A stretch of 64,000 nucleotides of DNA from Bradyrhizobium sp. ISRA464. GTDB lineage: Bacteria; Pseudomonadota; Alphaproteobacteria; Rhizobiales; Xanthobacteraceae. The notes beneath the pieces were generated by a model that worked only from the letters and a program-made list of their open reading frames with translations, had not been told where the DNA came from and did no database searches. Shown here in pieces: positions 39,162 to 49,119 of the stretch. Made by a program: the position numbers and the translations under genes. The stretch lies in contig NZ_CP094526.1 of assembly GCF_029910095.1 (NCBI RefSeq), forward strand, positions 6,696,001-6,760,000. The letters are read 5' to 3'. The stretch's first letter is position 1; each line of letters opens with the position of its first letter.

Positions 39162-40652
39162 ATGGGGCAGATGCTTTTCGAGAGCAACCGGTGTCCGAGG
39201 CTCTCCTCCACCCAAGCACCGAGCCAACGCCCGCCGCACCCCTTCGCCGCGCCACAGGTAACGATCAGGACCTGTCGTTATGCGGTCGCTCTGTTCCTGA
39301 TCGTGGCGACGGCGGGAGCGGTACCATCGGCATTCGGACAGCAGATGCCGACACCGACATCCAGCCAGCCCCAGATCACGCAAACCTGGCCGGCTCCCGC
39401 TCACATTTTCGGAGATTGGGGCGGACTACGCACCAAGCTCGAGGATCTCGGCGTCACCTATTCCCTGACATACACGTCGGAGAGCGTCTACAACACGGTA
39501 GGCGGCTTGAGGCCTGGCGCCGACTATGCGCAGCAGATCGGATTTACGGCGAACGTCGATTGGGAGAAAGTCGCGGGCGTTCCGGGCCTCGTCACCCACA
39601 TGTATCTCATCAACCGTGCCGGCCGCAACGCAAGCGCCGACTATGTCGGCGACACCGTGCTCCAGGCCCAGGAAATCTACGGCGCGGGGTTTGGGGTGGG
39701 CGCCAAGCTGGTTTGGCTCTACGGCGAGGAGAAACTGTTCAACGACCGCGTCAACATCGCCTTCGGCCGCTTCGCGCCTGGCACGGACTACAACGCATCG
39801 CCCTTTTATTGCACCTTCATGACCCTGACCATCTGCGGTCATAATCGGGGTCTGACGGCCAACCAGGGCTTCGAAGACTGGCCGATGAACGTGTGGGGTG
39901 CCCGGGTCCGCTTCCGCCCCACGGAAGATACCTACGTGATGGTGGGAGCCTTCCAGTCGCAGCCTTTCCCGACTGCCGCTGAACCCTTCACCCAGGGCGG
40001 CCATAGTGGCTGGGACTGGACCTTGCAAGGCACCACCGGTGCCAGCTTTCCGGTCGAAGTCGCCTATGAACCGATCATTGGCAAGGACAGGATGCCCGGA
40101 CACTACAAGCTCGGCTTCAACTGGGATACCTCCACCTACCGGGATAACTTCTTCGACGTGATCGGGCAGCCGCTTGCATTGACGGGTCTTCCAGGCGCTC
40201 CCCACCGAGGTCGCGCCCAGTTCTGGGCGTCCGTGGATCAGATGATCTTTAGGAATGGCCCGAACCCGAATGACGGGCTTATTCTGCTCGCCACCTTCGC
40301 GCACAACGAGTCCGATACGACGCTGTTCAACAACTTTGCCTGGGCCGGCATCATCGATCGCGGCTTTTGGCCTGCGCGTCCGACCGATCAAATCGCGTTC
40401 GGCATTTCCTACTATGACGTCAGCAAGAAGTTGACCGACACCCAGCGCATCCAGGCGATGCTCGGCTCGCCGCTCGCTGGCGGAGCCTTAGGCGTGCAGC
40501 AATACGCCATGGTGCTGGAGGCCAATTACGGGATCTCTCCTATACCCGGCCTTCTTATCCAGCCTGAGCTTGAATATTTCATCCGTCCCGGTGGCACGAA
40601 CGCCGTTCGCAATGCTTTCCTGGTCGGGCTCAAAGTCGCGGCGGACTTTTGA
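39162..40652 (+). CDS. OprB-family carbohydrate-selective porin
   Basis: A 496-residue outer-membrane porin. A signal peptide lies about 35 residues in (YAVALFLIVATAGAVPSAFG). Conserved OprB features are FGDWGGLRTKLEDLGVTYSL near the mature N-terminus, FGRFAPG, and the C-terminal LIQPELEYFIRPGGTNAVRN with a final FLVGLKVAADF. The N-region before the signal helix is long, so the true start may be later at a non-ATG codon. Next to the PQQ dehydrogenase it likely admits the substrate. Confidence 0.88.
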   Translation: MGQMLFESNRCPRLSSTQAPSQRPPHPFAAPQVTIRTCRYAVALFLIVATAGAVPSAFGQQMPTPTSSQPQITQTWPAPAHIFGDWGGLRTKLEDLGVTYSLTYTSESVYNTVGGLRPGADYAQQIGFTANVDWEKVAGVPGLVTHMYLINRAGRNASADYVGDTVLQAQEIYGAGFGVGAKLVWLYGEEKLFNDRVNIAFGRFAPGTDYNASPFYCTFMTLTICGHNRGLTANQGFEDWPMNVWGARVRFRPTEDTYVMVGAFQSQPFPTAAEPFTQGGHSGWDWTLQGTTGASFPVEVAYEPIIGKDRMPGHYKLGFNWDTSTYRDNFFDVIGQPLALTGLPGAPHRGRAQFWASVDQMIFRNGPNPNDGLILLATFAHNESDTTLFNNFAWAGIIDRGFWPARPTDQIAFGISYYDVSKKLTDTQRIQAMLGSPLAGGALGVQQYAMVLEANYGISPIPGLLIQPELEYFIRPGGTNAVRNAFLVGLKVAADF

Positions 40653-40998
40653 TCCATCCTCGGATGGGAGGCTTTGGTTGGTCCAGATCCGGAGCCGGCC
40701 TGGTCCGCTCTTGATGTTGTAAAGACTCATCCACCGGCAGGACAGCGCCGCCGCTTAAGGCTCGCCACGATTCGGAAGGAGCCGGCGATCCAGTCGATTC
40801 GACAATTATCTCGATATCGCCAAGTCAGTTCTGCAAGTGCGCGGCCTTGATGCGGCCAGCCAAGTCGCCGGCATTGCACGCGAAGTGAATCGTTAGACCA
40901 TAGCCATCACAGGCGAGGCCATTGGAGCGAGCAACCAGGCCGAGCACCAACCGGGCCGCGCCTTGACCTGGCGCATATCGACCCGTAGCGCCTTTGCT
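40653..40998. other. Gap between porin and tRNA genes
   Basis: No gene recognised. A short plus-strand scrap near 40800-40895 (DNYLDIAKSVLQVRG) may be a transposase or integrase relic. Confidence 0.35.
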
Positions 40999-40999
40999 C

Positions 41000-41073
41000 G
41001 GCAGGCGCAGCAGGACTCGAACCTGCGATGTCGGAATCAAATCCGATGCCTTGACCAGCTTGGCTGCTGGCCC
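41000..41073 (-). tRNA. tRNA-Gln-like sequence, probably defective
   Basis: The D-arm (GCCAAGCTGGTCAAGGC) and T-arm (GCAGGTTCGAGTCCTGC) are good, and the sequence is close to tRNA-Gln. The anticodon stem TCGGA/TCCGA encloses TTTGAT, only six bases, one short of the normal seven (compare TTTTGAT or TTCTGAT). The acceptor strands GGGCCAG and TGCGCCT do not pair well. It follows 5 bp after the tRNA-Glu on the same strand. Probably a pseudo-tRNA. Confidence 0.5.
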
Positions 41074-41078
41074 GTGAA

Positions 41079-41153
41079 TGGCGCTCCCTGCGGGAGTCGA
41101 ACCCGTTTCCTCACCTTGAAAGGGCGATATCCTGATCGGTAGACAAAGGGAGC
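41079..41153 (-). tRNA. tRNA-Glu (anticodon TTC)
   Basis: The cloverleaf forms on the minus strand: acceptor GCTCCCT with AGGGAGC (7 perfect pairs), discriminator G and an encoded CCA. The anticodon stem TCGCC/GGTGA encloses CTTTCAA, giving anticodon TTC for Glu. The T-arm is ACGGG-TTCGACT-CCCGC with one A-C mismatch. It is slightly divergent from the housekeeping consensus but looks foldable. Confidence 0.8.
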
Positions 41154-41417
41154 ATACGTTGGATCATACAATGCCGCGCCGATGGATCGAAGAAGCCCGC
41201 ATGGGCCTTTTCAGGCCCAGTACGTGTATATTTGAATGCGCTGACCGCTGGCTTCACTAGAAGATGCTTAAAATAGTCGTCCGTACCTTAATAGCGGTGA
41301 CTTGCCACTGAACTTTCATCCAGCAGCGTCGCGATGGTTTTGATCTGAGGCCGGCAAACCGCACCATCTTTGGCTAGAGTTTTCGCTGCCAAATCCCCTC
41401 GGCGGGGAGGAAAAGAC

Positions 41418-41870
41418 GATGATGGCCGCGAAGTTCTCGGACGCGCAAAACGCGTTCATCCTGAAGCCGTGAAACCAAGATGTTCCTGTTGCGGAGATCT
41501 GCCGCAAGGTCGAGATCAGCCAGGCTGACCTACTTCAATTGGAAGGAGAAGTATGGCTGACTGCTGCCGAGGCAGATGCTGCGCTTGAGATATCTTGAGC
41601 AGGATAACGGCAAGCCTCTTCTCGCGGTTCTCAACGGCGCTGGCGCCGCGGGTCACCTTCCGCGGGCCGCCATCGTGGGGGTGCTGGAACGGGCCTGTAA
41701 GGAGGTGAGCTTCCCGGCGACGATCCGCGTCGATCAAGGCAGCGAGTTCGCGTCGCGCGATCTTCTATGGGCCTACCGGCGCGGCCACTGGACTTCTCAC
41801 GGCCCGGCAAGCCGACCGACAATGCCCTCATCGAATCCTTCAACGGTAAATCCCAGATTCGCTTCAGTAC
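41418..41870 (+). pseudogene. IS3-family (IS407-like) remnant
   Basis: OrfA pieces: MMAAKFSDAQNAFILKP, a stop, then VPVAEICRKVEISQA and TYFNWKEKYG in shifted frames. OrfB pieces: FPATIRVDQGSEFASRDL and, in another frame, FSRPGKPTDNALIESFNG, which carry DDE motifs. Most of OrfB is deleted. Inactive. Confidence 0.8.
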
Positions 41871-41880
41871 ACTTACCTTG

Positions 41881-43677
41881 TCACCCACTCGCAACAAGGG
41901 ACGCGCTCTCTAAGAGCTCCACGAGCGCTTGAGCGTCGGATGCAGAGATCGTTGGAGATAGGTAAACGACAGGCTGCCTGGCGCGGATGTGGCGAGCAAG
42001 CAAGCCTCCTTCATTTCCATACACGACCACGCCGCGTGCACCTGTTAATTCGAGGTACTCCGCTAAATCAATTGCGATACAGATCTCATCTGGGGTTCGG
42101 CCGGTCGTAAGGGTGGCCGTGCCGTGCCAAGGGGTGCGCTTCCTCGTTGGACTCACGTGAATGGTAAAATGACCAGAAGATTCCGGTTTTTGGTGGATTG
42201 ACATACGCAGTGCATTCGGAAACACCGCGGCGACATCATCGAAGCCTACCGGATTTTTCGAACCTGTATTGGCCTCATATGCCGAGCAATATAAAATGGC
42301 TCCCCGCAAAGATTCCTCAATTAACTGCCGACGCAATCGCTCAAGCTTCTCATCATCCTGAGGCAAGTATATTGTCTGCATGGCTTCGACGTAGAGCCGC
42401 TTCTCGTCCAGCCCGGTTTGGCGCGCAGCATCAGATATACAAGAATGTTCGAGAGAAAATAAAATTGGCTCGAAGAGAGGCCTTAACACTCCCTCCGGAT
42501 CAATCTCGGATAGTTCCTTGTGCATTTCATCGCGTCCGCGCGCCGACCATATAGCAGGTAGAATTCGCTCTACATCAGATAGGAAAGCAGCTTTGCGTTT
42601 GGCGTAGTAGCGCATGGCCTCTTTGTGACCAGATGTGTCTTGCACGCTTTTCTTAATTTCCGCGTAGTCAACAAGACGGAAGAATCGTTGATCAACGGAG
42701 AATGCCTCTAACGCATCAGATAGGACTGCGCGATATGCAGCGATTTGTTCCAACGAAACTGTGTCGAAGCACGGATAGCGCCCGGCATCACGACATGCAA
42801 GAATTCGCACCGGTATTACAGGAGCGTCTTTGAACGAGAACCAACTGCGTATTGGAATGGACGATACCGCAAGCTCGACGAGCAGACGAACAAAAGTGGG
42901 TTCATGGTTTACCTGAAGGCCCGGAGGATTCGCTGCGGCCTTCCGAAGCAGCTTTCGAGTCGCGGCGCATTCTTTAGGGTTTTTAATAAGCTTCTCACAT
43001 TCCTGGATGGCTGCTTTAAGGAGATGCTTTATGCCGCACGTCTCGTCTGCCGCAGTGGATTGAGCGCATTCGCGGGCGCCGTCTCCTACCCGCTTGGCAA
43101 CATCTTCGATCAGCTTGGCCATCTTCATCTGCGCGACGTGGCACGCACGTGACAAGCTGTAGAGCAATATCAGAGTATAAAACTCTCCCATGTCGGGAAG
43201 TGTTCCACGGTTCTTCAACGGCGTCGACGTGCGAAATGGGAGAAGCAAAATTGCGAACTCTACCTCACCATTTTGTTTAATTGCATGAGAGATTTGGCAG
43301 CATCGCTCGTATCGGCCCGCCTCGCTGATAAAACCTTTTCGAATCGACTTTTCGGTCACCACTTCAGAAATCAGCGCCGCGGGACCAATCTCGCCCAAGC
43401 GCTCATTCCGCAGGACGCGATTCACTGCCTTTGACGAAAGATTGGTTACCAGCTGGTCTCCGGCACGCTGCAATGACCTTATCATTGTGCGCTCGAACAC
43501 CTTGGCATCGATCTTCACAGATTCAGCATTAGAGTCTTCGCTACCGCCGAGGGCTTCAATTCGCGTCAAACGCTCAAACGTGCCGCCGAGCGCATCAGTA
43601 TTGTATTCGATTTTCCGGAACATCCTGGGATCTGTACCTAACAACCGAGTGAACCGCTCCGGGTTTGCCGGAGGCAA
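41881..43677 (-). CDS. Divergent isonitrile (isocyanide) synthase-family protein, PvcA/DIT1-like
   Basis: A 598-residue protein in which the PvcA/DIT1 landmarks are spread out. LLPFRTSTPLKNRGTLPDMG (146-164) matches the FPFKSxNPxKxxGxLPDxxE motif. A segment PVRILACRDAGRYPCFDTVS with AAYRAVLSDALEAF matches the SDGxVFxD--GVxDxxVxxY region. NALRMSIHQKP and TPWHGTA (about 495-520) match the AIRLSIHP/TPWHG motif. PvcA enzymes turn the amino group of Tyr or Trp into an isonitrile using ribulose-5-phosphate. Typical members have about 330 residues; this one has a 120-residue N-terminal extension and a roughly 100-residue helical insert after LPDMGE (178-280). Base composition looks lower in GC than flanking genes, suggesting transfer. 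No PvcB-type dioxygenase is adjacent. Confidence 0.7.
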   Translation of the reverse strand: MPPANPERFTRLLGTDPRMFRKIEYNTDALGGTFERLTRIEALGGSEDSNAESVKIDAKVFERTMIRSLQRAGDQLVTNLSSKAVNRVLRNERLGEIGPAALISEVVTEKSIRKGFISEAGRYERCCQISHAIKQNGEVEFAILLLPFRTSTPLKNRGTLPDMGEFYTLILLYSLSRACHVAQMKMAKLIEDVAKRVGDGARECAQSTAADETCGIKHLLKAAIQECEKLIKNPKECAATRKLLRKAAANPPGLQVNHEPTFVRLLVELAVSSIPIRSWFSFKDAPVIPVRILACRDAGRYPCFDTVSLEQIAAYRAVLSDALEAFSVDQRFFRLVDYAEIKKSVQDTSGHKEAMRYYAKRKAAFLSDVERILPAIWSARGRDEMHKELSEIDPEGVLRPLFEPILFSLEHSCISDAARQTGLDEKRLYVEAMQTIYLPQDDEKLERLRRQLIEESLRGAILYCSAYEANTGSKNPVGFDDVAAVFPNALRMSIHQKPESSGHFTIHVSPTRKRTPWHGTATLTTGRTPDEICIAIDLAEYLELTGARGVVVYGNEGGLLARHIRARQPVVYLSPTISASDAQALVELLESASLVASG

Positions 43678-44108
43678 TTTGGTTTAAGTCATGCAGCCAT
43701 GCGTCCACATTGGCCGCTTTGGGGAAGACCATCGCCGGCCTTTGTCTCCAGTGACCGGCCCCCGAGTGCTTCCTCCAGGTGAAGTTTGAGTCCAGCCTGA
43801 GCTGCAGCGAGACCGAAGCTTCGACCGCTTAAAACTAGATTATTGCGTCTCGCACCACGTTGGCGGGCTGGTTGCGACGACGTGGCTCTGCAGCAAATCG
43901 GCGGTCAGTTGCCGATCGCTCCATGGGGCCGCTCTTCGTTGTACAACAAGGTTCAAGAAACCGGGTCGCCGACGCGGTCGCCCGCTCGCGCTTCCCATAA
44001 AACGTGGCGCGCGGATTTCCCGCACCGGCTCAGACGTCGGCCGCTCGTCTTGGCGGCCAGACCTGACGGCAGAACATACGAAGGAAGGCTATTTCCCTTG
44101 GGTCGGCC
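43678..44108. other. Gap upstream of the PvcA-like gene
   Basis: About 430 bp with weak frames only. It holds the promoter of the minus-strand PvcA-like gene. No tts-like or nod-box-like site seen. Confidence 0.4.
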
Positions 44109-44680
44109 GTGATGAAACCAAATCCACTCACAAAGGCGCGTCCCTCATTGCTCGCAACTTTGATTTCAACATCCTCGGAGCTCGATCCCTGGCGCATGAC
44201 GCTTGCCACTTGCGAACCGCCGAGCCTGACCGAGCATTATCGCCTGATCCCTGCGGCGCCGGGCGAGGTTGATCGTTTTCATGGCACCGGCAACAATGCG
44301 AGCTCCTATTGTCTTTTGACCGCACACAGACCCTGCATTGCCCAGCGGACCAACCCGACCAAGCAGGCGGTTGCGCGCAACTAACAAGCAGCGGAGCAAA
44401 AGCTGGGCCAAATCGCCTGATGCGTTAGCCCGCGCGCAACCAGCTGAACGCAGCAACCACGCGGCGGCCCTTCTGCGTGAAAACAGGCGCTGCCTGTTCG
44501 TCGCCCGCCAATGTTGTCGCAAACCCGCCATTGCACCGGAGCACAACGACTGCCCCGCCCGACAATTGCAGCGCGTTGCCTATTCATCTTTGCTGGTGAT
44601 CGCCGCGATCGGTTCAACGTTTGAATGGGACAAGAGCCAGGCATTTTTGTTGCACTCATCGCCGTGAGCTTCGTCCTGGC
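44109..44680. repeat. Decayed dispersed repeat, copy B
   Basis: Counterpart of 1297-1890, in the same orientation, with matching landmarks throughout and indels. It ends about 140 bp before the MFS gene. In both copies the end reads GGCATTTTT(A/G)TTGCACT. Confidence 0.6.
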
Positions 44681-44821
44681 ATGCGTCAGCCAGATGTAGC
44701 GCGCTGGAACCCGGGCCCGGCCGCCTTGAGCGAGACGACGTGTAGAGCAAGCAAAATGCAACGCCCCCGACCTGACTGGACGAAATGTTCGGCCGGTGAT
44801 CGGGCTTCAGACGGATCGTGG

Positions 44822-46153
44822 ATGGCTAAGCAATTTACTCGGGAGAAGCCGGAGCCGGTCCTCGTTCCGGCAGACGAACGCTTGACCGGCCGCGCCGTGT
44901 GGGGAGCAACCATCGGCAATATTCTGGAATTCTACGACTTCGGCACATATAGCTTTTTCGCGATCCAGATCGGCCAGGCGTTCTTCCCGGCAAGCGACTC
45001 GTTCGCCAGCCTCATGTTGTCGCTTGCAACGTTCGGCGCGGGTTTTGTGACCAGACCGATCGGGGCCATCGTGCTCGGCTCGTACTCGGACCGGGCCGGC
45101 CGCCGGCCCGTGATGACGGTCAGCTTTGCCATGATGAGCGCGGCGATCCTAGTGTTGGCGCTCACGCCCTCGTACGGGACAATAGGAATTGCCGCTCCGT
45201 TACTGGCCATTTTTGCTCGTTTGGTGCAGGGCTTTGCGCTGGGCGGTGAAGTCGGTCCGACGACCGCCTATTTGATGGAAGCAGCCCCGGCCAAAGCCCG
45301 CGGTCTTGCTGTCTCGTTTCAGCCTGCCAGCCAACAGATAGCTGCCACGGCCGGAGCGTTGGTTGGAGAAATACTCTCCCTCACCATGACAAGTGAGGCA
45401 CTGCATGCGTACGGGTGGCGGATCGCGCTTTTGCTCGGCGCCGGTATGCTGCCGTTCGGACTTTGGTTGCGGAGCGCCCTGCCCGAAACGTTACATCGCC
45501 CCGAAGCCCCGCCTCCCACCGTCCAGCCTGGAAGGAAATCGTCTGCCGCTCGCCGGCTCATGAGCTTGGGATTCGTCATTTTGGCCAGCTGCACGATTAT
45601 CACCTACGTCACGGAATATATGACCACCTATGCGCTGAACACCCTGCAAGTGTCTGCGCCTCTCGCCTTTGCCACCACGCTTATCAGCAATGCGGTGGGA
45701 ATTGTTGCTGCGCTGCTGGGCGGTTGGCTTACGGATCGATTCGGACGCAGGCACATCATGATATGGCCGCAGATCGCTGCGTTGCTGATGACCTACCCGG
45801 TGTTCTTGTGGATCGCAGAGAGCCGCAGTGCCGCCGCACTTCTCGGAGGGCTCGGCGCGCTCACGCTCATCGGAACGATTCCGTACAGCGCCTTCTATGT
45901 CAGCATGGTCGAAGGTTTGCCCAAGACTATTCGCGGCGGCGCCTTCGCGACGATCTACGCTATTGCGATCGCGATCTTCGGAGGCACAGCTCAACCTGTC
46001 GTCGCCTGGCTGATCCACCTGACCGGGAACGCGCTGGCGCCCGCCTGGTATATGCTTGTCGCCAGCGCATCCGGGCTGTTTGCCATGCTCATGATGCCCG
46101 AGACCGCACCGCCGAAAATTCTGAGCGCCGCGAATAAGCGAAGCCCGTCATAG
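44822..46153 (+). CDS. MFS transporter, metabolite:H+ symporter type
   Basis: A 443-residue inner-membrane protein with about 12 helices. WGATIGNILEFYDFGTYSFF at the N-terminus and SYSDRAGRRPVMTVS after helix 2 are signatures of the MHS (citrate/proline-betaine) branch. The second-half loop GGWLTDRFGRRHI is also present. The chosen ATG (MAKQFTREKPEP) gives a normal N-terminus; the longer frame to 44621 runs into repeat sequence. Substrate unknown. It stands alone between a repeat and a 700-bp gap. Confidence 0.85.
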   Translation: MAKQFTREKPEPVLVPADERLTGRAVWGATIGNILEFYDFGTYSFFAIQIGQAFFPASDSFASLMLSLATFGAGFVTRPIGAIVLGSYSDRAGRRPVMTVSFAMMSAAILVLALTPSYGTIGIAAPLLAIFARLVQGFALGGEVGPTTAYLMEAAPAKARGLAVSFQPASQQIAATAGALVGEILSLTMTSEALHAYGWRIALLLGAGMLPFGLWLRSALPETLHRPEAPPPTVQPGRKSSAARRLMSLGFVILASCTIITYVTEYMTTYALNTLQVSAPLAFATTLISNAVGIVAALLGGWLTDRFGRRHIMIWPQIAALLMTYPVFLWIAESRSAAALLGGLGALTLIGTIPYSAFYVSMVEGLPKTIRGGAFATIYAIAIAIFGGTAQPVVAWLIHLTGNALAPAWYMLVASASGLFAMLMMPETAPPKILSAANKRSPS

Positions 46154-46866
46154 CGCTGAACGATGTGATCAGGGGTCTCTTCCGGCTCATATTGCGCGCC
46201 CCGTCGCGTCGTCCGCGACGAGTGATCGTGTTGAGAGAAGGGGAACAGATGTCTTGGTGAAGCATTCATTCATTTTTACGGGAAATCAGGCGTTGAATCG
46301 CGTCTTAGTGTTGAGATTTTGGTTGGCTCTCAAGCTTTTCGTTTTGTGCTGACGGATGGTCGTCGGCACTTGGAAAAGCGATGGCAAGCCCCGCGATGGT
46401 TGCCGCATCACGGCGGTTTCTTGCCGTGCAGCGCCAGAAGCGCCCTTGCCGGGCAGAATAAGTCACCTGTGCCTGCCCATGTCGTTGATGTGATCGATGC
46501 TGCGACCGGCATTCGTCAGGCAAGGACGAAGCGGAACAATCAAGAAGCTCCTGCGCATATTTTGCTTCAACCCATCCATCCGGATGGCCAAAGCGCTGCT
46601 CCACGTGAGCTCGCAAGTTGAAGGCGTGGATCTGAACGCTCAGCCTGCCGCACTCACGGGCGTCGCTTGCCGCCTAGGCGCCCGACCTTCGCGGCAATCG
46701 ACCGATTTACCTCGTGGCGCGAGACGTACTCCGTCTTCGTCTGGGCTTCGTTCTCATAGGGCGTTGGCCCCTCCGGACCCAGGTGCGGTTCAGTGCCGCT
46801 GGATCGGACTTGGGTGCAGGGCTGATGGTGCCCCAAGCGGCACTCTGCCACAAGACAGCCAGCTCA
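46154..46866. other. Long gap between MFS gene and candidate effector
   Basis: About 710 bp with no recognised gene, RNA or terminator. Frames on both strands are short or arginine-rich shadows. Confidence 0.4.
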
Positions 46867-49083
46867 CTACATCCCGAGGCGAGCGAACTGCATCGACGCG
46901 TGCTCCGTCTCGGAAAGAGGATATCCCGGGTTGCCGCTCGCGGCGTTCAACAAAGACCTACAGAATGCAGGCGTGAGCCTGCCACGGTGGACCACGACGT
47001 TTTCGTGCCCCATCTTAGCTCGCGCGTTCTGCCAGTCCCGATTGTAGCCGCGCTGTTCATGGGACTTCACATGGCAAGCGGCGAAGTCGGCATTGCCCAG
47101 CGTCGCCAACTGCCACGCGGGTACCGGTCGCTTGGTATGGATGTGCACCCACATCGGACTCGGCATCGTACCATTGCGCAACGCCTTGGGCTGCAGCTTG
47201 ATCTCGAACAGCGTCCCCTCGCCATTCAACGCGCGCGGTTGATCCGGAGGCGCCAACTCCCCGGCCGCCTTTAATTGTTCAAGGTAATTCTGGGAAGGAA
47301 ACGCGTAGCTCTTCATGCAATCGATCATGATTGCGGTCTTTCGCGCGTTCAAAGCGTTTGCCTGCCCCTGCACCTCCGACAACATCGCCTTCAGTCGTAC
47401 TAATTTGCTATGCACTTCGCGCACTTGCACGGGCGTGAAGAGGCCGCTGCGACGGGGCTCCTCCAGCGCGAACACACAGGCCTCAATCTCAGCGGCCTGG
47501 CCTTGCAGGCGCTCAATGACGGTTCCCACGATGTGGTCAGCATCTTCGGGTTTCATCTGGCGGGCTTGCGAGACGGCCCTTTGCTGACGGGGCAGGTCGA
47601 ACTCCAAGAGTTCGTCCAATCGAGCGAGCAGTCCGGTCAGTGCTTTCCTGGAGGGGGGAGCCTGCCACATCGCCAGCTGTGCAGTTGCCGACGATGACGC
47701 CCTCGCGTGTGCCTCCTCCGCGCTCGCGAGTTTCTTCGTGCCGAGATCCGAGAGCACGATAACCTTGGCAGTTGGAGCCGTGCCGGCGTCAGACCTGGCG
47801 AGCTGCGGCTCGGGCCGCCCCGTCGAACTCCCCTCGCCTGCGGCCGGCGCGCGCTTGCCTTTCCCCTTCTTGCGCGATGCACTCCCTTCAGCCACTACAG
47901 CCCCGGCTGGCGGTTCGACCACGGCTGGCCTCTCAGGCTGCACTGCCATGAGCCGCATGACTTCGTTCGCCGTGACCCACGCACCTTCAACGATGTGATC
48001 CAACAGCTCCCATGGCAGGTCGGCACTGGTTCCGACATCTCTTAGCCCGGCAACGATCCCGTGCAATCCTGAAGCGAACTCCGAAAGCCGCTCCATGACC
48101 CCTTCAAGGACGGCACGGTGCTCTGCATCGAGTGGCCGTCCTTCGCCTTTTAGGACAGGGCCGGACGCCGAGACGAATGCCGGAAAAACATCCCCAATGA
48201 ACGTCCCGAGCAGACGTACCCGCCCGTCCTCACCCATGAGGGCGCCGCTCACCGCTGGCTCGAACGTGCTCGCCTGCGCCTCAATCAAGATCTGCGCAAG
48301 AGCGATTCGCGATTGCAGATACATGCACTTCGTATACAGCGCCCAGCCTGTATGCAGCCGTAGTCCAGCCTCTTCGGCCTGTCGCATTTCGGGCGAGGCA
48401 CTTGGCAAGCCAGCGGCGGCTGCGCAGACGGACTGCATCCGCTCCGAGCGCAATGCCTTCTTTCCCCACCACTCCATGCAGTCGATATAGCGTTTCGACA
48501 CACTGGCGACGATGCGGCTCAACTGATAGGACGGAGCGTCGCGCGTCTTCTCGAGCAGATCAGCCGCATTCTTCCTGGCCTTCTCCAAGTTGTCGATAAT
48601 GCCTTTGGCCACGACGTTACATTGATTCCCGGCATCCAGCGTGTCATCGCGGAGCCGGCGAGCCTGATCGTCGGAAAGAATGCGACGCGCCAAATCTGGG
48701 GGCAGACTCGCGTAGTAGTTCAGAACTGCTGAGCCTGCGCTGACGACTTGATCGATCAGCTCTTGGGCTTCCGCCTCGTTCCGGGCCCGCATGGCAGCAT
48801 TGCGGCTAGCATCAAAATTCTCAAGCAGGTTGCCGATCTTTCGCTTCGCTGCCTTGATCTCGCCGATCCTTGGGGCTGCCGCCCCCGAACTGATTGCGTG
48901 GCTGGAGTGCGACGTCGCCCCATCTCGGTGCCCAGAGCGCATCCGCTCCAAGACGGTGTCGAAGAATTGGCTGCCTTCCCCGGGGGCGAGGGCGGAGTTC
49001 GAGCGCGAACTGCTTAATCCTCCAGCGCTGTCCGCACCTGAAGTCCCAACGTGCGATTTGCCAGATCGATCAATGCCCGTCAT
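46867..49083 (-). CDS. Candidate type III effector, 738 residues, family not recognised
   Basis: A large soluble protein without signal peptide. The N-terminal 70 residues are rich in Ser, Gly and Ala (SGADSAGGLSSSRSNSALAP), as in type III secretion signals. A long helical region (100-350) includes coiled-coil-like stretches (ARNEAEAQELIDQVVSAGSA). A Pro/Ser/Lys-rich linker follows (ASRKKGKGKRAPAAGEGSST), then another helical region. The C-terminal domain (about 640-738) is Cys/His bearing: GNADFAACHVKSHEQRGY and HENVVVHRGRLTPAFCRSLL. A tts-like box lies about 50 bp upstream. I do not recognise the family; size and helical make-up resemble large effectors such as the XopP group, but I cannot claim it. 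Confidence 0.7.
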   Translation of the reverse strand: MTGIDRSGKSHVGTSGADSAGGLSSSRSNSALAPGEGSQFFDTVLERMRSGHRDGATSHSSHAISSGAAAPRIGEIKAAKRKIGNLLENFDASRNAAMRARNEAEAQELIDQVVSAGSAVLNYYASLPPDLARRILSDDQARRLRDDTLDAGNQCNVVAKGIIDNLEKARKNAADLLEKTRDAPSYQLSRIVASVSKRYIDCMEWWGKKALRSERMQSVCAAAAGLPSASPEMRQAEEAGLRLHTGWALYTKCMYLQSRIALAQILIEAQASTFEPAVSGALMGEDGRVRLLGTFIGDVFPAFVSASGPVLKGEGRPLDAEHRAVLEGVMERLSEFASGLHGIVAGLRDVGTSADLPWELLDHIVEGAWVTANEVMRLMAVQPERPAVVEPPAGAVVAEGSASRKKGKGKRAPAAGEGSSTGRPEPQLARSDAGTAPTAKVIVLSDLGTKKLASAEEAHARASSSATAQLAMWQAPPSRKALTGLLARLDELLEFDLPRQQRAVSQARQMKPEDADHIVGTVIERLQGQAAEIEACVFALEEPRRSGLFTPVQVREVHSKLVRLKAMLSEVQGQANALNARKTAIMIDCMKSYAFPSQNYLEQLKAAGELAPPDQPRALNGEGTLFEIKLQPKALRNGTMPSPMWVHIHTKRPVPAWQLATLGNADFAACHVKSHEQRGYNRDWQNARAKMGHENVVVHRGRLTPAFCRSLLNAASGNPGYPLSETEHASMQFARLGM

Positions 49084-49119
49084 ATTCTATCTCCGGTAAG
49101 GTCGAGAATGCGCGGCCTC

